Assembly: GCA_046328525.1 (NCBI GenBank)
Contig: JAXLWK010000004.1
Coordinates: 124,001 to 188,000, forward strand
Source of the DNA: JBDHWG01 sp046328525
GTDB lineage: Bacteria; Chloroflexota; Anaerolineae; Epilineales; JAHCIE01
Direction: 5' to 3'
Length of the DNA stretch: 64,000 nt
The position numbers were made by a program, and so were the translations under genes. Positions 1-8,388 of the stretch are shown here, piece by piece. How positions within the stretch are numbered: the stretch's first letter is position 1; each line of letters opens with the position of its first letter. The notes under the pieces were generated by a model, which worked only from the letters and a program-made list of their open reading frames with translations, did not search any database and was not told the DNA's origin.

Positions 1-261
1 TGGGACAAGTTCTGGATCAATCTTGCTGGGGTCGACTTCGCGACCGTCGGCGAAGTCCTTAATCAACCTCCTCAACTTCGGGGCGAGTGATGCGGCTTCC
101 TGCTCAACAATCTCGGCTTTTTGTGCAGCGTGCTTGGCGCGGATCGCATCTTTCGCGATATGGGACAGTTCACCTTGGGTCCCGGTCAGTTCAATTCCAA
201 GAGACACAAGATGCTCTTCAAGTTCAGTCCGTAGTTTGACTACAAGATAATCGCGCTCCAT
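1..261 (-). CDS. hypothetical protein, N-terminal part (runs off the window)
   Basis: An open frame starts at an ATG (complement of 259-261) and stays open to the window edge, giving 87 residues beginning MERDYLVVKLRTELEEHLVS. The visible part is charged, helical and rich in Glu, Lys and Ala, with no recognisable catalytic motif. It lies downstream of the GHKL ATPase on the same strand, separated by about 220 bases that hold a hairpin and a possible promoter, so it may be a third member of that locus or an independent gene. Function is unknown; only the start and frame are supported. Confidence 0.6.
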   Translation of the reverse strand, partial: MERDYLVVKLRTELEEHLVSLGIELTGTQGELSHIAKDAIRAKHAAQKAEIVEQEAASLAPKLRRLIKDFADGREVDPSKIDPELVP

Positions 262-312
262 ACGTTACCCCCATGCCCGTCGGGATATCCAACCGGGCTA
301 TTGGCGCTGGCA

Positions 313-318
313 ATTATA
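313..318 (-). promoter_or_regulatory. possible -10 element (TATAAT) for the partial gene
   Basis: A perfect TATAAT reads on the minus strand about 50 bases upstream of the partial gene's start. No convincing -35 box is seen at 16-18 bases, so this is a weak call. Confidence 0.3.
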
Positions 319-335
319 CAATGCTCCGCTACCGG

Positions 336-371
336 CCACGAACTCCGACCCTAGAGGGTCGGAGTTCGTGG
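336..371. terminator. 16-bp perfect stem, 4-base loop, after the GHKL ATPase gene
   Basis: CCACGAACTCCGACCC pairs exactly with its complement 4 bases later. It lies about 110 bases beyond the ATPase stop on the minus strand. There is no U-run on either side, so it may be a Rho-type terminator, an RNA-stabilising hairpin or a palindromic repeat. The remaining bases of the 262-479 gap show nothing else. Confidence 0.35.
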
Positions 372-479
372 ATAGTCTTGTGACACAAGCGGTCTGCGAA
401 ACTATGCTATTACCTTGAGAGTATCGTAGCGGCGGCTAGGTTGTTTCACCACTATCGCAACACGGACCGTCTTTTGGCG

Positions 480-2336
480 CTAACTGCAAAGGCCAGTGTT
501 ACCGTCTAGGGTAAGCTGCGTTGCCCCCTGCTCTTCCCCCTCGTCTGCATCATCAAGATCAGTCACTTCTACGTCCACCGTGTGAATTTGGCCAAGCCGT
601 TCGAGCGCAACGTTCAGACGCTGAGACCATTCGGCTCGTTCGGTTTGATAGAACAACTGCCGATCGTCGGTTGCCTCAATTTCGCACTCACCCAAAACGA
701 ACAAGAGTACCTCGAGCGCCGCCCGTGAGTAGGGAGTGAAGCCTGTACCGGAATACAGGTCGGTGTAAAACCGATGCGCTGTATTAAGGTACAGAACCTT
801 CTGGGAGCCAACCTGAACCACCCGGAAGAAAGGCCCACCCGGAAGAGACTCTTCCTCGACCTTGTATGGGTGTCCCTCCATTTGTACACGCAACTGGCGC
901 TCTACTTCGGGCTCCGGAAGGCCTGCCTCTTTCGCCTTGCGGCGAACCTCCTCATCAAATAGCTTCTTGGCCTTCTCCTCTCGCACCGCTGGGTCGCCCC
1001 CCGGCTTGCGCGTCTTGAACTTCTGGCTGTCAGCCATGGCCCTCTCAGAAGGCTTGCCGGTCTCTTGCTTCTCGATGCGATTCTCGTCAACCTTTCGAGC
1101 CTCTTTGAGTCGCCCACGCAAGTGTCGAATAGTGTTCCAGACGCCATGCTGTACTAGGATATCCCACATGCGCTCGGATATCACAATCTGTTGCTTCGAC
1201 GTGGTAATCGAGAACTCCTCGTCAAGAGTTGGCGAGAAGTCAACCTCAACTTTCCAGTTGCGATCGTAGTTATTGAACCCCTTGTCGTCGTTCCAGCGAG
1301 GCACTACAGCGATTTGCCGTCCGTTACGCAGGATGATGATGCCATTATGCTCTCTCATAATGGCGAATCGCTGATTGGTGTTCTGACTGTCACCTCGAGA
1401 TTTGTCCTTGCGGCCGAAGGTAGGCGGAAGGTAAGCGTATCGAACCTTGACGGTACCTAGAGCCTTGCCGTCGCCACTAGAAACCTCGAGAGTCAAAGGC
1501 TCAAGGGCTTCAGCGCGGTCTTCGTCTAGATCATAAAACCGGTACCCAGGAGTCAGGAACAGAGGATCCAATCCCTGCACCTTTGTGCCGTTAACAAAGA
1601 TGTTCACACTCCGCAGGAGGTTACGATAGGTAATCCCGAAGTGCTCAAGCAGTTTGCGCTCCAGCGCTACCTTAGTCTTCCACGTAAGCTTGTCTAGCTT
1701 CTCAATGACGACAATGGTGCCTTGAGTCAAAGGCTCGCCCTCGCGGGTGGTCTCTACATATCGGGTCACCCAGCTAGGAGGATCCCCTGGCGTTGACGGT
1801 GGGATAACAATCGCCCGGTTGCCATCTGAATATTTGCCCGATCCAATATCGTCAACGTCCAACGTGACTTCGTGCCACTCACCACCTTCAACCTTGGAGT
1901 AAACTGTGAAGCGGCGTCCTTGACTGACAGAAGCGCTAGGTAGGCCATACCCGTACCGCCCATAGCCCTCTCGGTCGTCCTCTCGATGGGTACCACCCCA
2001 GACTACGCTAAGCCTGATCATCTCAGGATCCATACCGTGGCCATCATCGATAACGGCAATTTCGGTCGGCTTAGCATCAGAGTTCCCGTTGAAGCCGAAC
2101 ACCACATGTATGTTCTGAGCTTCTGCCTGAACGGAGTTGTCGATCAACTCATCGAGAGCCGTTGCCGTCGACTTATAGCCAAGGTCGCGGATACCCCGGA
2201 CAAAAGCCTCTGCTACAACCAAGCTGAACCCAAACCCTTCTTCCTTAAGCCTGTCCACATAGTCGCGCTGACGCTTCAAGTCACTGCTCACCCGAGTCGA
2301 TGTGGAAGCACGCTTAGTATTCGTTTGTACAGACAT
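480..2336 (-). CDS. GHKL (Bergerat-fold) ATPase, MORC/MutL-like
   Basis: 618-residue protein. The Bergerat ATP-binding motifs are all visible: the N box ELIDNSVQA (Glu63, Asn67), the G1 box DDGHGM (97-102) and the G2 box GRYGYGLPSAS (126-136). The G2 form and the following HSP90/MutL-like half resemble the prokaryotic relatives of MORC ATPases that are known from restriction-type conflict loci. The second half is charged and helical and has no nuclease motif I recognise. The start is the ATG at 2336, which follows AAGGAGAT; the frame extends further upstream but without a ribosome site. It lies 92 bases after the sigma-factor gene, so the two probably share a transcript. Role is inferred, possibly DNA-linked ATP-driven clamping in defence or repair; the ATPase fold itself is secure. 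Confidence 0.8.
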   Translation of the reverse strand: MSVQTNTKRASTSTRVSSDLKRQRDYVDRLKEEGFGFSLVVAEAFVRGIRDLGYKSTATALDELIDNSVQAEAQNIHVVFGFNGNSDAKPTEIAVIDDGHGMDPEMIRLSVVWGGTHREDDREGYGRYGYGLPSASVSQGRRFTVYSKVEGGEWHEVTLDVDDIGSGKYSDGNRAIVIPPSTPGDPPSWVTRYVETTREGEPLTQGTIVVIEKLDKLTWKTKVALERKLLEHFGITYRNLLRSVNIFVNGTKVQGLDPLFLTPGYRFYDLDEDRAEALEPLTLEVSSGDGKALGTVKVRYAYLPPTFGRKDKSRGDSQNTNQRFAIMREHNGIIILRNGRQIAVVPRWNDDKGFNNYDRNWKVEVDFSPTLDEEFSITTSKQQIVISERMWDILVQHGVWNTIRHLRGRLKEARKVDENRIEKQETGKPSERAMADSQKFKTRKPGGDPAVREEKAKKLFDEEVRRKAKEAGLPEPEVERQLRVQMEGHPYKVEEESLPGGPFFRVVQVGSQKVLYLNTAHRFYTDLYSGTGFTPYSRAALEVLLFVLGECEIEATDDRQLFYQTERAEWSQRLNVALERLGQIHTVDVEVTDLDDADEGEEQGATQLTLDGNTGLCS

Positions 2337-2428
2337 GGGTATCTCCTTTATACAGCCCTTCCGGCCGTGTCGTAGAGTTGGGCGGAACATGTATATGCGC
2401 GGGCCGCCCATCTCGCGCAATGACTAAC

Positions 2429-3091
2429 TCACGCGACCTGAGACGCTGCTTCGAATTCCGCCAATACTTTCCTTCCTTTCGTCAAGGTATGATTCAGCAT
2501 TTTGTGAGCCGCCTGTCGGCTGATCCCAAGTTCCCGGGCGACTTCAGCTATGGACCGCTCATCGTAGTAAACTCGCTTGACAATATAGGCTTGCTGAGGT
2601 GTGAGGGAGGCAACGAAGTTGCGGACCGCAGCCGAGCGCTGGCAGCGTTCCAACTGGGTGACAATACCCTCTGCCTCGGGGTCCGGTTCCCTCTCATCCC
2701 AATGCAGAGCGTCTGTGTCCCCAAGACCCGCCTCGGAATCGCCCGCAGGTGAGAAGGCATCATCGAGATAGATCAGATCGTAGCCGTTGCGGGAAGATGG
2801 GGCGTCTTCCCAGGTCTTGTTAACTGCCTTGCGCACGTAATTGCGTGCATAGGTACCAAGTTGAGCCCGACGGTCGGGGTCAAAACGCAACAGAGCATCG
2901 AAGAGACCCAATGCCGCAGCCTGCTTGGCATCATCCATGAGCGAGCGCGGCACACGTGGGTGGGAAGCGAATCCATACCGCCCACGCAAGGCCTCAAAAG
3001 CTTGGCTTGCGGCCGGCTCGGGCCCCTGTGCTAACGTAATAAGTTCGAGATCTGAGTGAGTGTGCGCGGAACGCGCGTGGACAGAATCCAT
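2429..3091 (-). CDS. RNA polymerase sigma-70 family factor (small, regions 2 and 4)
   Basis: 220 residues. A region-2-like segment (DDAKQAAALGLFDALLRFDP, then GTYARNYVRKAVNKTWEDA) is followed by an acidic linker. A clear region-4 helix-turn-helix comes next (LTPQQAYIVKRVYYDERSIA, then ELGISRQAAHKMLNHTLTKG). The start at 3091 is chosen because AAGGAGGT precedes it by 7 bases; a frame extension to 3163 lacks a site. It is the first gene of a unit with the GHKL ATPase and has its own TTGACA promoter. No anti-sigma gene is visible. It may direct transcription of the locus or of an unlinked regulon, which the sequence does not show. Confidence 0.8.
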   Translation of the reverse strand: MDSVHARSAHTHSDLELITLAQGPEPAASQAFEALRGRYGFASHPRVPRSLMDDAKQAAALGLFDALLRFDPDRRAQLGTYARNYVRKAVNKTWEDAPSSRNGYDLIYLDDAFSPAGDSEAGLGDTDALHWDEREPDPEAEGIVTQLERCQRSAAVRNFVASLTPQQAYIVKRVYYDERSIAEVARELGISRQAAHKMLNHTLTKGRKVLAEFEAASQVA

Positions 3092-3249
3092 GCAGGAACC
3101 TCCTTGAATTGGCCGAGCGAGCCGTGCAAACACGCGCCGGCGTTGTCTTCTGTGGAGGTTCACGTAGAGAGGGGCAGGTCTTTTGATCCGCCTGTTTCTG
3201 CAGCGCTTCTCGCCGCGTTGTCGGCGAACCTCCGTGTGTTTCTACTTAT

Positions 3250-3278
3250 ATTATGACCTGGATGGGGTGCAATGTCAA
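3250..3278 (-). promoter_or_regulatory. sigma-70 type promoter of the sigma factor / GHKL ATPase unit
   Basis: On the minus strand TTGACA (3273-3278) is followed after exactly 17 bases by CATAAT (3250-3255). The predicted start lies roughly 150 bases upstream of the sigma-factor ATG, leaving a long leader. The rest of 3092-3387 shows no further gene. Confidence 0.6.
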
Positions 3279-3387
3279 CCTCAAATAGCACTTATGTGAA
3301 AAACTCGTCTTGCCGCCGTCCGACATTCGCGTAGACTTTATGAGATACTACTCCCTACCTCTCATCTCAGGCAGGAAGGAAGGCCTT

Positions 3388-6198
3388 GTGACGACAGAGC
3401 CTCTCTGGCACGCAGACAATCAGCTCGCTCGCCTCGAAGAGCTGATGAGCGACGATCCGAAGCTCAAGGAAGCCCCGCTGCGCCGCGATGTGCGCAACCT
3501 GGGCCGCCTGCTGGGCGAAGTCATGAAAGAACAAGCGGGGCAGAGCCTCTACGACGGCGTCGAGGAACTGCGTCTGTTGAGCATCAAGCACCGCGAGGGC
3601 AACGGCGCTCCGCATGCGCCGGCCGAACGCCCCCTGGACGAGTCCGGGCGCATCCAGGACATCGTGCGCGACATAGACCTGGGCCGCGCGTACCAGATGA
3701 CCAAGTCGTTCTCCATCTACTTCGAGCTAAACAACCTGGCCGAGACCGCGCACCGCAAGCGCCGCCGCCGCGCCTCGCAGCTCTTCCCCGACCGCCCGCC
3801 GCAGCCCGGCTCGTTTCGCGGCACGCTCCAGCGCATGCGCGCCGCCGGCATCGCGGCCGAGAAGGCCCTGGCGTGGCTGCGCCGCATTGACGTCGCGCCC
3901 GTGTTCACCGCCCACCCGACCGAGGTCGCCCGCCGCACCATTCTGCTCAAGCGCCAGCGCATCTCCGAGGCGCTGGACAAGCTCGACCGCCTGCCCCTGA
4001 GCGACGCCGAGGCGGCGATGGGCGAGGCTGTCATCGCCGCCGAGATCACCGGGCTGTGGGAATCGGACGAGGTGCGCCGCCGCCCACCGACGGTGCTCGA
4101 CGAGGTGCAGATGGGCCTCGACTACTACCCGACGCTCATCGAGACCCTGCCCCGCGTCTACGAGGGGTGGGCCGATGACTTCCGCGCCGCCTATGGCGTC
4201 GAGGTGGCCCCGCATGACCTGCCCCGCGTCGTGCGTTTCGGGTCGTGGATCGGCGGCGACCGCGACGGCAACCCGTTCGTGACGCCGGAGGTGACGCGGG
4301 AAGCGCTGCGCCGCGCCCGCCTGACCATCCTGGACCGCTACGCCGCGGCCATGGAGACGCTGTTCCGCGAGATTAGCCCCTCGACGCAGCAGGTCGGCGT
4401 GTCCGAGGCGCTCCTGGCCGCCACCGCCGCCTGGCCCGACGCCCGCCGCCTGGACGGTCGCGAAGAGATGCGCGCGCCGGACGAGGTCTACCGCCGCTAC
4501 CTGGCGACGATGTGGCAGCGCCTGGATGCCGCCCGCGACGTGCCGGCCCAGGGCGACGCCTACCCGGACGCGGCCGCGTTCGCCGCCGACCTGCGGCTTA
4601 TCCGCGACAGCCTGGCCGCCAACAACGGCGAGCGCCTGGCGCGGATGTGGCTGGATCCGCTGCTGCGCCAGGTGGAGACCTTCGGCTTCCACCTGCACAC
4701 CCTGGACATCCGCCAGCACGCCCGCGTCCACAACCGCGCCATCGCCGACCTGACGAGCGGGGCCGCGCTCCAGGACGGCGCACTGCCGGAGCCGCCCGCG
4801 CCGGAGACCATCGCCCTGCGCGACACCATGCGCCTCATCGCCGAGCTGAAGGCGACGTACCCGCCGGAAGCCATCCGCACGTACATCATCAGTGGGGCGC
4901 AGTCGGAGCGGGACGTGCTGACGGTCGTGTGGCTGGCCGAGCTGAACGGCGTTAACATCATGGGATCGGCGGACGGCAAGGACCCGGGGCTGACGGTCAC
5001 ACCCTTGTTCGAGTCCATCGAGGACCTGCGCGCCGCGCCGGGTGTCATGCGGCGGCTGTGGACGATGCCCGCCTACCAGCCGTACCTCGACTCGTGGGGT
5101 CGGCAGCAGGAAGTGATGCTCGGCTACTCCGACTCGAACAAGGACGGCGGGATGCTGACGAGCATCTGGGAAATCTACAAGGCGCATCGCGGCTTGCACG
5201 CCGTCGCCGATGAGTGCAACATACGCCTGCGCCTGTTCCATGGGCGCGGCGGGACGGTGGGGCGCGGCGGCGGCCCGACACACCGCGCCATCGTCGCCCA
5301 GCCGGTGGGCGCCTTCACCGGCGCGATCAAGATTACCGAGCAGGGCGAAGTCCTCAACTGGAAGTACGCCGAGCCGGTGCTGGCCGAGCGCAACATTGAC
5401 ATCATGGTCGCCGCCGCCCTCGAAGCCCTGACGCGCACCGGCTCGCCGAAGACGCCGCCGCTGCCGGAATGGGAGGCGGCGATGGAGGAGATGTCGCAGA
5501 CGGCCTTCGCGTTCTATCGGTCGCGCATCGCCGACAACGACGACACCCTGGAGTACTACGAGCTGGCGACGCCGTTCAAGGAGATGGAGCAGGTGCGCAT
5601 CGGGTCGCGCCCGGCCAGGCGCGCCGGCGCATCGGCCGTGGCGAGCGGCGGGGCGGCGCAGAAGGAGCGGCTGAACCTCGACAACGTGCGCGCCATTCCC
5701 TGGGGCTTCGGCTGGATGCAGAGCCGCCACCTCGTGCCGGCGTGGTTCGGCGTCGGTTACGCCATCGAGGCGTTCATCGGTGCGGATGCCGGGCGCGAGG
5801 CGATGCTTCAGACGATGCTGCGCGACTTCCCGCTGTTCGAGGACATCGTCCGCAACGTCGAGATGGGCCTGGCGAAGGCGGACATGACCATCGCCCGGCT
5901 GTACGCCGACCTGGCGCCGGATGAGGCGATGCGCGAGCGCGTCTTCACCATGCTGCTGGAGGAGTATGAGCGCTCGGTGCGCGTGGTGCTGCGCGTCACC
6001 GGCCAGGCGAGCCTGCTGGAGCGCAACCAGGTGCTGACGCGCTCCATCAAGCTGCGCAACCCGTATGTGGACCCGATGAGCCTCATCCAGATCGAGCTGC
6101 TGCGCCGCAAGCGGCGGGGCGAGGCGAGCGACGCCCTGAACTATGCCCTCGCCGCGACGATGAACGGCATCGCGGCAGGCCTGCGCAACACGGGCTGA
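3388..6198 (+). CDS. ppc: phosphoenolpyruvate carboxylase
   Basis: 936 residues, close to the usual 880-960 for bacterial enzymes. It carboxylates PEP with bicarbonate to oxaloacetate, refilling the TCA cycle in the cytoplasm. Hallmarks are TAHPTE (about 174-179, with the catalytic His), GGDRDGNP (about 289), the glycine loop HGRGGTVGRGGGP (about 618), GYSDSNKDGG, and the invariant C-terminus ending RNTG. I take the GTG at 3388 because GGAAGGAAGG lies just upstream; in-frame starts at 3310 (TTG) and 3340 (ATG) are possible. It is followed 53 bases later by the CocE hydrolase on the same strand, with no obvious functional tie. A long antisense frame here is a composition shadow. Confidence 0.97.
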   Translation: MTTEPLWHADNQLARLEELMSDDPKLKEAPLRRDVRNLGRLLGEVMKEQAGQSLYDGVEELRLLSIKHREGNGAPHAPAERPLDESGRIQDIVRDIDLGRAYQMTKSFSIYFELNNLAETAHRKRRRRASQLFPDRPPQPGSFRGTLQRMRAAGIAAEKALAWLRRIDVAPVFTAHPTEVARRTILLKRQRISEALDKLDRLPLSDAEAAMGEAVIAAEITGLWESDEVRRRPPTVLDEVQMGLDYYPTLIETLPRVYEGWADDFRAAYGVEVAPHDLPRVVRFGSWIGGDRDGNPFVTPEVTREALRRARLTILDRYAAAMETLFREISPSTQQVGVSEALLAATAAWPDARRLDGREEMRAPDEVYRRYLATMWQRLDAARDVPAQGDAYPDAAAFAADLRLIRDSLAANNGERLARMWLDPLLRQVETFGFHLHTLDIRQHARVHNRAIADLTSGAALQDGALPEPPAPETIALRDTMRLIAELKATYPPEAIRTYIISGAQSERDVLTVVWLAELNGVNIMGSADGKDPGLTVTPLFESIEDLRAAPGVMRRLWTMPAYQPYLDSWGRQQEVMLGYSDSNKDGGMLTSIWEIYKAHRGLHAVADECNIRLRLFHGRGGTVGRGGGPTHRAIVAQPVGAFTGAIKITEQGEVLNWKYAEPVLAERNIDIMVAAALEALTRTGSPKTPPLPEWEAAMEEMSQTAFAFYRSRIADNDDTLEYYELATPFKEMEQVRIGSRPARRAGASAVASGGAAQKERLNLDNVRAIPWGFGWMQSRHLVPAWFGVGYAIEAFIGADAGREAMLQTMLRDFPLFEDIVRNVEMGLAKADMTIARLYADLAPDEAMRERVFTMLLEEYERSVRVVLRVTGQASLLERNQVLTRSIKLRNPYVDPMSLIQIELLRRKRRGEASDALNYALAATMNGIAAGLRNTG

Positions 6199-6251
6199 GG
6201 GAGCCATGCAGCGGCGGAATGTCACCCCGAACAGACGGAAGGCAAAGGCAT

Positions 6252-8021
6252 ATGACGGACCAGGGTTTCACTGACAGGATCGTGACTGAGTTCGACGCGC
6301 CGGCGACGATGCGCGACGGCGTCGTCCTCCGCGCCAACATCTTCCGCCCGGCGGGCGGCGGCCCCTACCCGGTCGCCCTGACGCGCACCCCCTACGGCAA
6401 GGACTACGGCAGCGTCTCGCCCTTCCTCGACGCCGTGCGCATGGCGCGGGCGGGCTACATCGTCGTCATCCAGGACGTGCGCGGGCGCTTCCGCTCCGAG
6501 GGCGAGTTCGCCGCGTTCCGCCACGAGTTCGACGACGGCTACGACACCGTCGAGTGGGCGGGGCGGCTGCCGGGGTCGAACGGCAAGGTCGGCATGTTCG
6601 GGGCGTCGTACTTCGGCTTCACCCAGTGGGCCGCCGCCGTTGGGGCGCCGCCCTCCCTCAAGGCCATCGTGCCGTCCATCACCTGGCACGACACGCGCGA
6701 CGGCACATCCTGGCGCGGCGGCGCGATGGAGCTGGGCACGATCGCCGGCTGGAACATCGGCACCATCGCCCTGGACACCTACCTCAAGCGCTACGCCCAC
6801 GCGCCGCTGTACGAGCAGTTCGCCGCGGCCATGCGGCTGGTCAACGAGATCAACAATCTGCGCACAGAAGGCTACTGGTCGCTGCCGCTCAAGGACTTCG
6901 AGCCGCTGAAGCGCGTGGATGTCGGCGTGGCCGACCTCGATCGGTTCATCGCCCACCCCTACAGCGCCGAGGAAGCTGCGGCCACCTCGCCCGGCCCGCG
7001 CCTCGACAGCGTCACCGTGCCGAGCCTCAACATCGGCGGCTGGTACGACATCTTTACCCAGGGGACGATTGACAACTTCGCTGCTCTGCGCGAGCGCGGC
7101 GCGACGCCGGAGGCGCGGCAGTCCAGGCTGCTCCTCGGCCCGTGGTCCCACGTCAACTACAGCCACGTCGTCGGCCAGCAGGATTTCGGCTTCGTCGCCA
7201 ACATGTCGTTCATGAACCTGCAAACCGATGTCACGGGCCTGACGCAGCGCTGGTTCGACTACTGGCTCAAGGGCATTGACAACGGCATCGCCCACGAGCC
7301 GCCGGTCCGGCTGTTCATCATGGGCGACAACGCCTGGCGCGACGAGGGGGAGTGGCCGCTGGCGCGCACGCGCTACACGCCCTACTATCTGCACAGCGCG
7401 GGCGCGGCCAACACGCTCAACGGCAGCGGCAGCCTGTCCACGACGACGCCCGGCGACGAGCTGGCCGACCACTATGTCTACGACCCGGCCGCGCCGACGC
7501 CGACCCTTGGCGGCTCCAACCTGATGCACCCGCTGTTCTACCAGGGCGTCAAGGACCAGCGCGAGATCGAGGCGCGGCCGGACGTCCTTGTCTACACGTC
7601 GGCCCCGCTGGAGCGCGACACCGAGGTGACCGGGCCGGTAGTGGCGAAGCTCTGGGTGGCGAGCGACGGGCCGGACACCGACTTTGTCGCGCGCCTGGTG
7701 GACGTGCATCCGGACGGCTTCGCCCAGAACCTGTGCGACGGCATCCTGCGCGCCCGCTACCGCAACGGCGAGACGCCGCAGATGCTCATGCCGGGCGAGC
7801 CGGTCGAGATCACCGTGGACCTGTGGGCGACGGCGAACGTGTTCAAGGCCGGCCACCGCATCCGCGTGGACATCGCCAGCGCGTCGTTCCCGCGCTGGGA
7901 CCGCAACCCGAACACGGGCGCGGCGTTCGGGGCCGACGCCGCGCTGCGCCCGGCGCGCAACACTGTGCTGCACGACGCCGCCCACCCGTCGCACATCATC
8001 CTGCCGGTCATCCCGCGCTGA
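6252..8021 (+). CDS. CocE/NonD family serine hydrolase (X-Pro dipeptidyl-peptidase-like)
   Basis: 589 residues. An alpha/beta-hydrolase domain carries the nucleophile in GASYFG (Ser119), the acid in GGWYD (Asp266) and the base in GPWSH (His300), the spacing and motifs of CocE-type esterases and acylases. The C-terminal third (from about residue 450, including DTEVTGPV and SDGPDTDF) matches the family's jelly-roll domain. No signal peptide is seen, so it is probably cytoplasmic. The start at 6252 follows GGAAGGCAAAGG; an upstream ATG at 6219 lacks a site. The family hydrolyses ester or amide bonds, but the natural substrate cannot be told from sequence. Confidence 0.92.
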   Translation: MTDQGFTDRIVTEFDAPATMRDGVVLRANIFRPAGGGPYPVALTRTPYGKDYGSVSPFLDAVRMARAGYIVVIQDVRGRFRSEGEFAAFRHEFDDGYDTVEWAGRLPGSNGKVGMFGASYFGFTQWAAAVGAPPSLKAIVPSITWHDTRDGTSWRGGAMELGTIAGWNIGTIALDTYLKRYAHAPLYEQFAAAMRLVNEINNLRTEGYWSLPLKDFEPLKRVDVGVADLDRFIAHPYSAEEAAATSPGPRLDSVTVPSLNIGGWYDIFTQGTIDNFAALRERGATPEARQSRLLLGPWSHVNYSHVVGQQDFGFVANMSFMNLQTDVTGLTQRWFDYWLKGIDNGIAHEPPVRLFIMGDNAWRDEGEWPLARTRYTPYYLHSAGAANTLNGSGSLSTTTPGDELADHYVYDPAAPTPTLGGSNLMHPLFYQGVKDQREIEARPDVLVYTSAPLERDTEVTGPVVAKLWVASDGPDTDFVARLVDVHPDGFAQNLCDGILRARYRNGETPQMLMPGEPVEITVDLWATANVFKAGHRIRVDIASASFPRWDRNPNTGAAFGADAALRPARNTVLHDAAHPSHIILPVIPR

Positions 8022-8049
8022 GCCGGAGCTTTCGGGCGACGAAGGACAC

Positions 8050-8225
8050 CTCTATCTTTGCACTTCTTGGGTCGGGGAGGTTTGGAGGGGCATGCCCCTC
8101 CAAATTCCCCCTTGTCCCATCCGCCAGCGGAGGTGAAGTGCCACCTCGCGCACGAGGGAATGGGGGAGAATTGTGGGGGCCTGCGGCCCCCACTGCCCCC
8201 GCGAACGCAAAGTGCAAAGATAGAG
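8050..8225. mobile_element. MITE-like element, copy 1 (176 bp)
   Basis: The ends are a perfect 16-bp inverted repeat, CTCTATCTTTGCACTT at 8050 and its complement ending at 8225. The element is flanked by a 5-base direct repeat GACAC (8045-8049 and 8226-8230). Inside are a palindrome around GGAGGGGCATGCCCCTCC and a second GC-rich hairpin, but no coding frame. A related copy lies at 23596-23830. The pattern fits a non-autonomous transposable element; no matching transposase is in the window. Confidence 0.7.
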
Positions 8226-8291
8226 GACACGAAAGAGCGCGAAAAGCACGAAAGGGACACGTCGGGCGTGTCTTTTCGCGCCCTTCGCGTC

Positions 8292-8388
8292 CCTTTCGCG
8301 GTCCAAGACTCCGCGTGTATTCCGTGGTGACATCTGTAGGGGCGGGTTTGAAACCCGCCCCTACAGCACGCTACGTGGCGTCGCCCGG
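8292..8388. repeat. 97-bp dispersed repeat, copy A, containing the 29-bp palindrome at 8336-8364
   Basis: Nearly identical (about five differences) to 10170-10266 and of the same length. Its core is the palindrome GTAGGGGCGGGTTTGAAACC... with a symmetrical right half. The left part of the gap (8226-8291) shows only GAAAG-rich repeat sequence. The repeat overlaps the last codons of the MFS transporter, so it supplies that gene's stop codon. Confidence 0.8.

Noticed and set aside
23..250. Plus-strand frame at the left edge
   Set aside because: It is antisense to a better minus-strand frame that starts with MERDYLVVK and runs off the edge. The plus frame has Ser/Arg-rich shadow composition and no ribosome site.
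3727..6225. Long open frame (832 codons) antisense to PEP carboxylase
   Set aside because: It mirrors the codon pattern of a strongly supported gene in GC-rich DNA, is rich in Arg, His, Gln and Ala, and has no family motif. Similar antisense frames at 6222-7994, 26501-28486, 28125-29831 and 36107-37684 are rejected for the same reason.
8050..8225. Intrinsic terminator for the CocE gene
   Set aside because: The hairpins are strong, but the perfect ends, direct repeat and second copy fit a mobile element better; any terminator action would be secondary.
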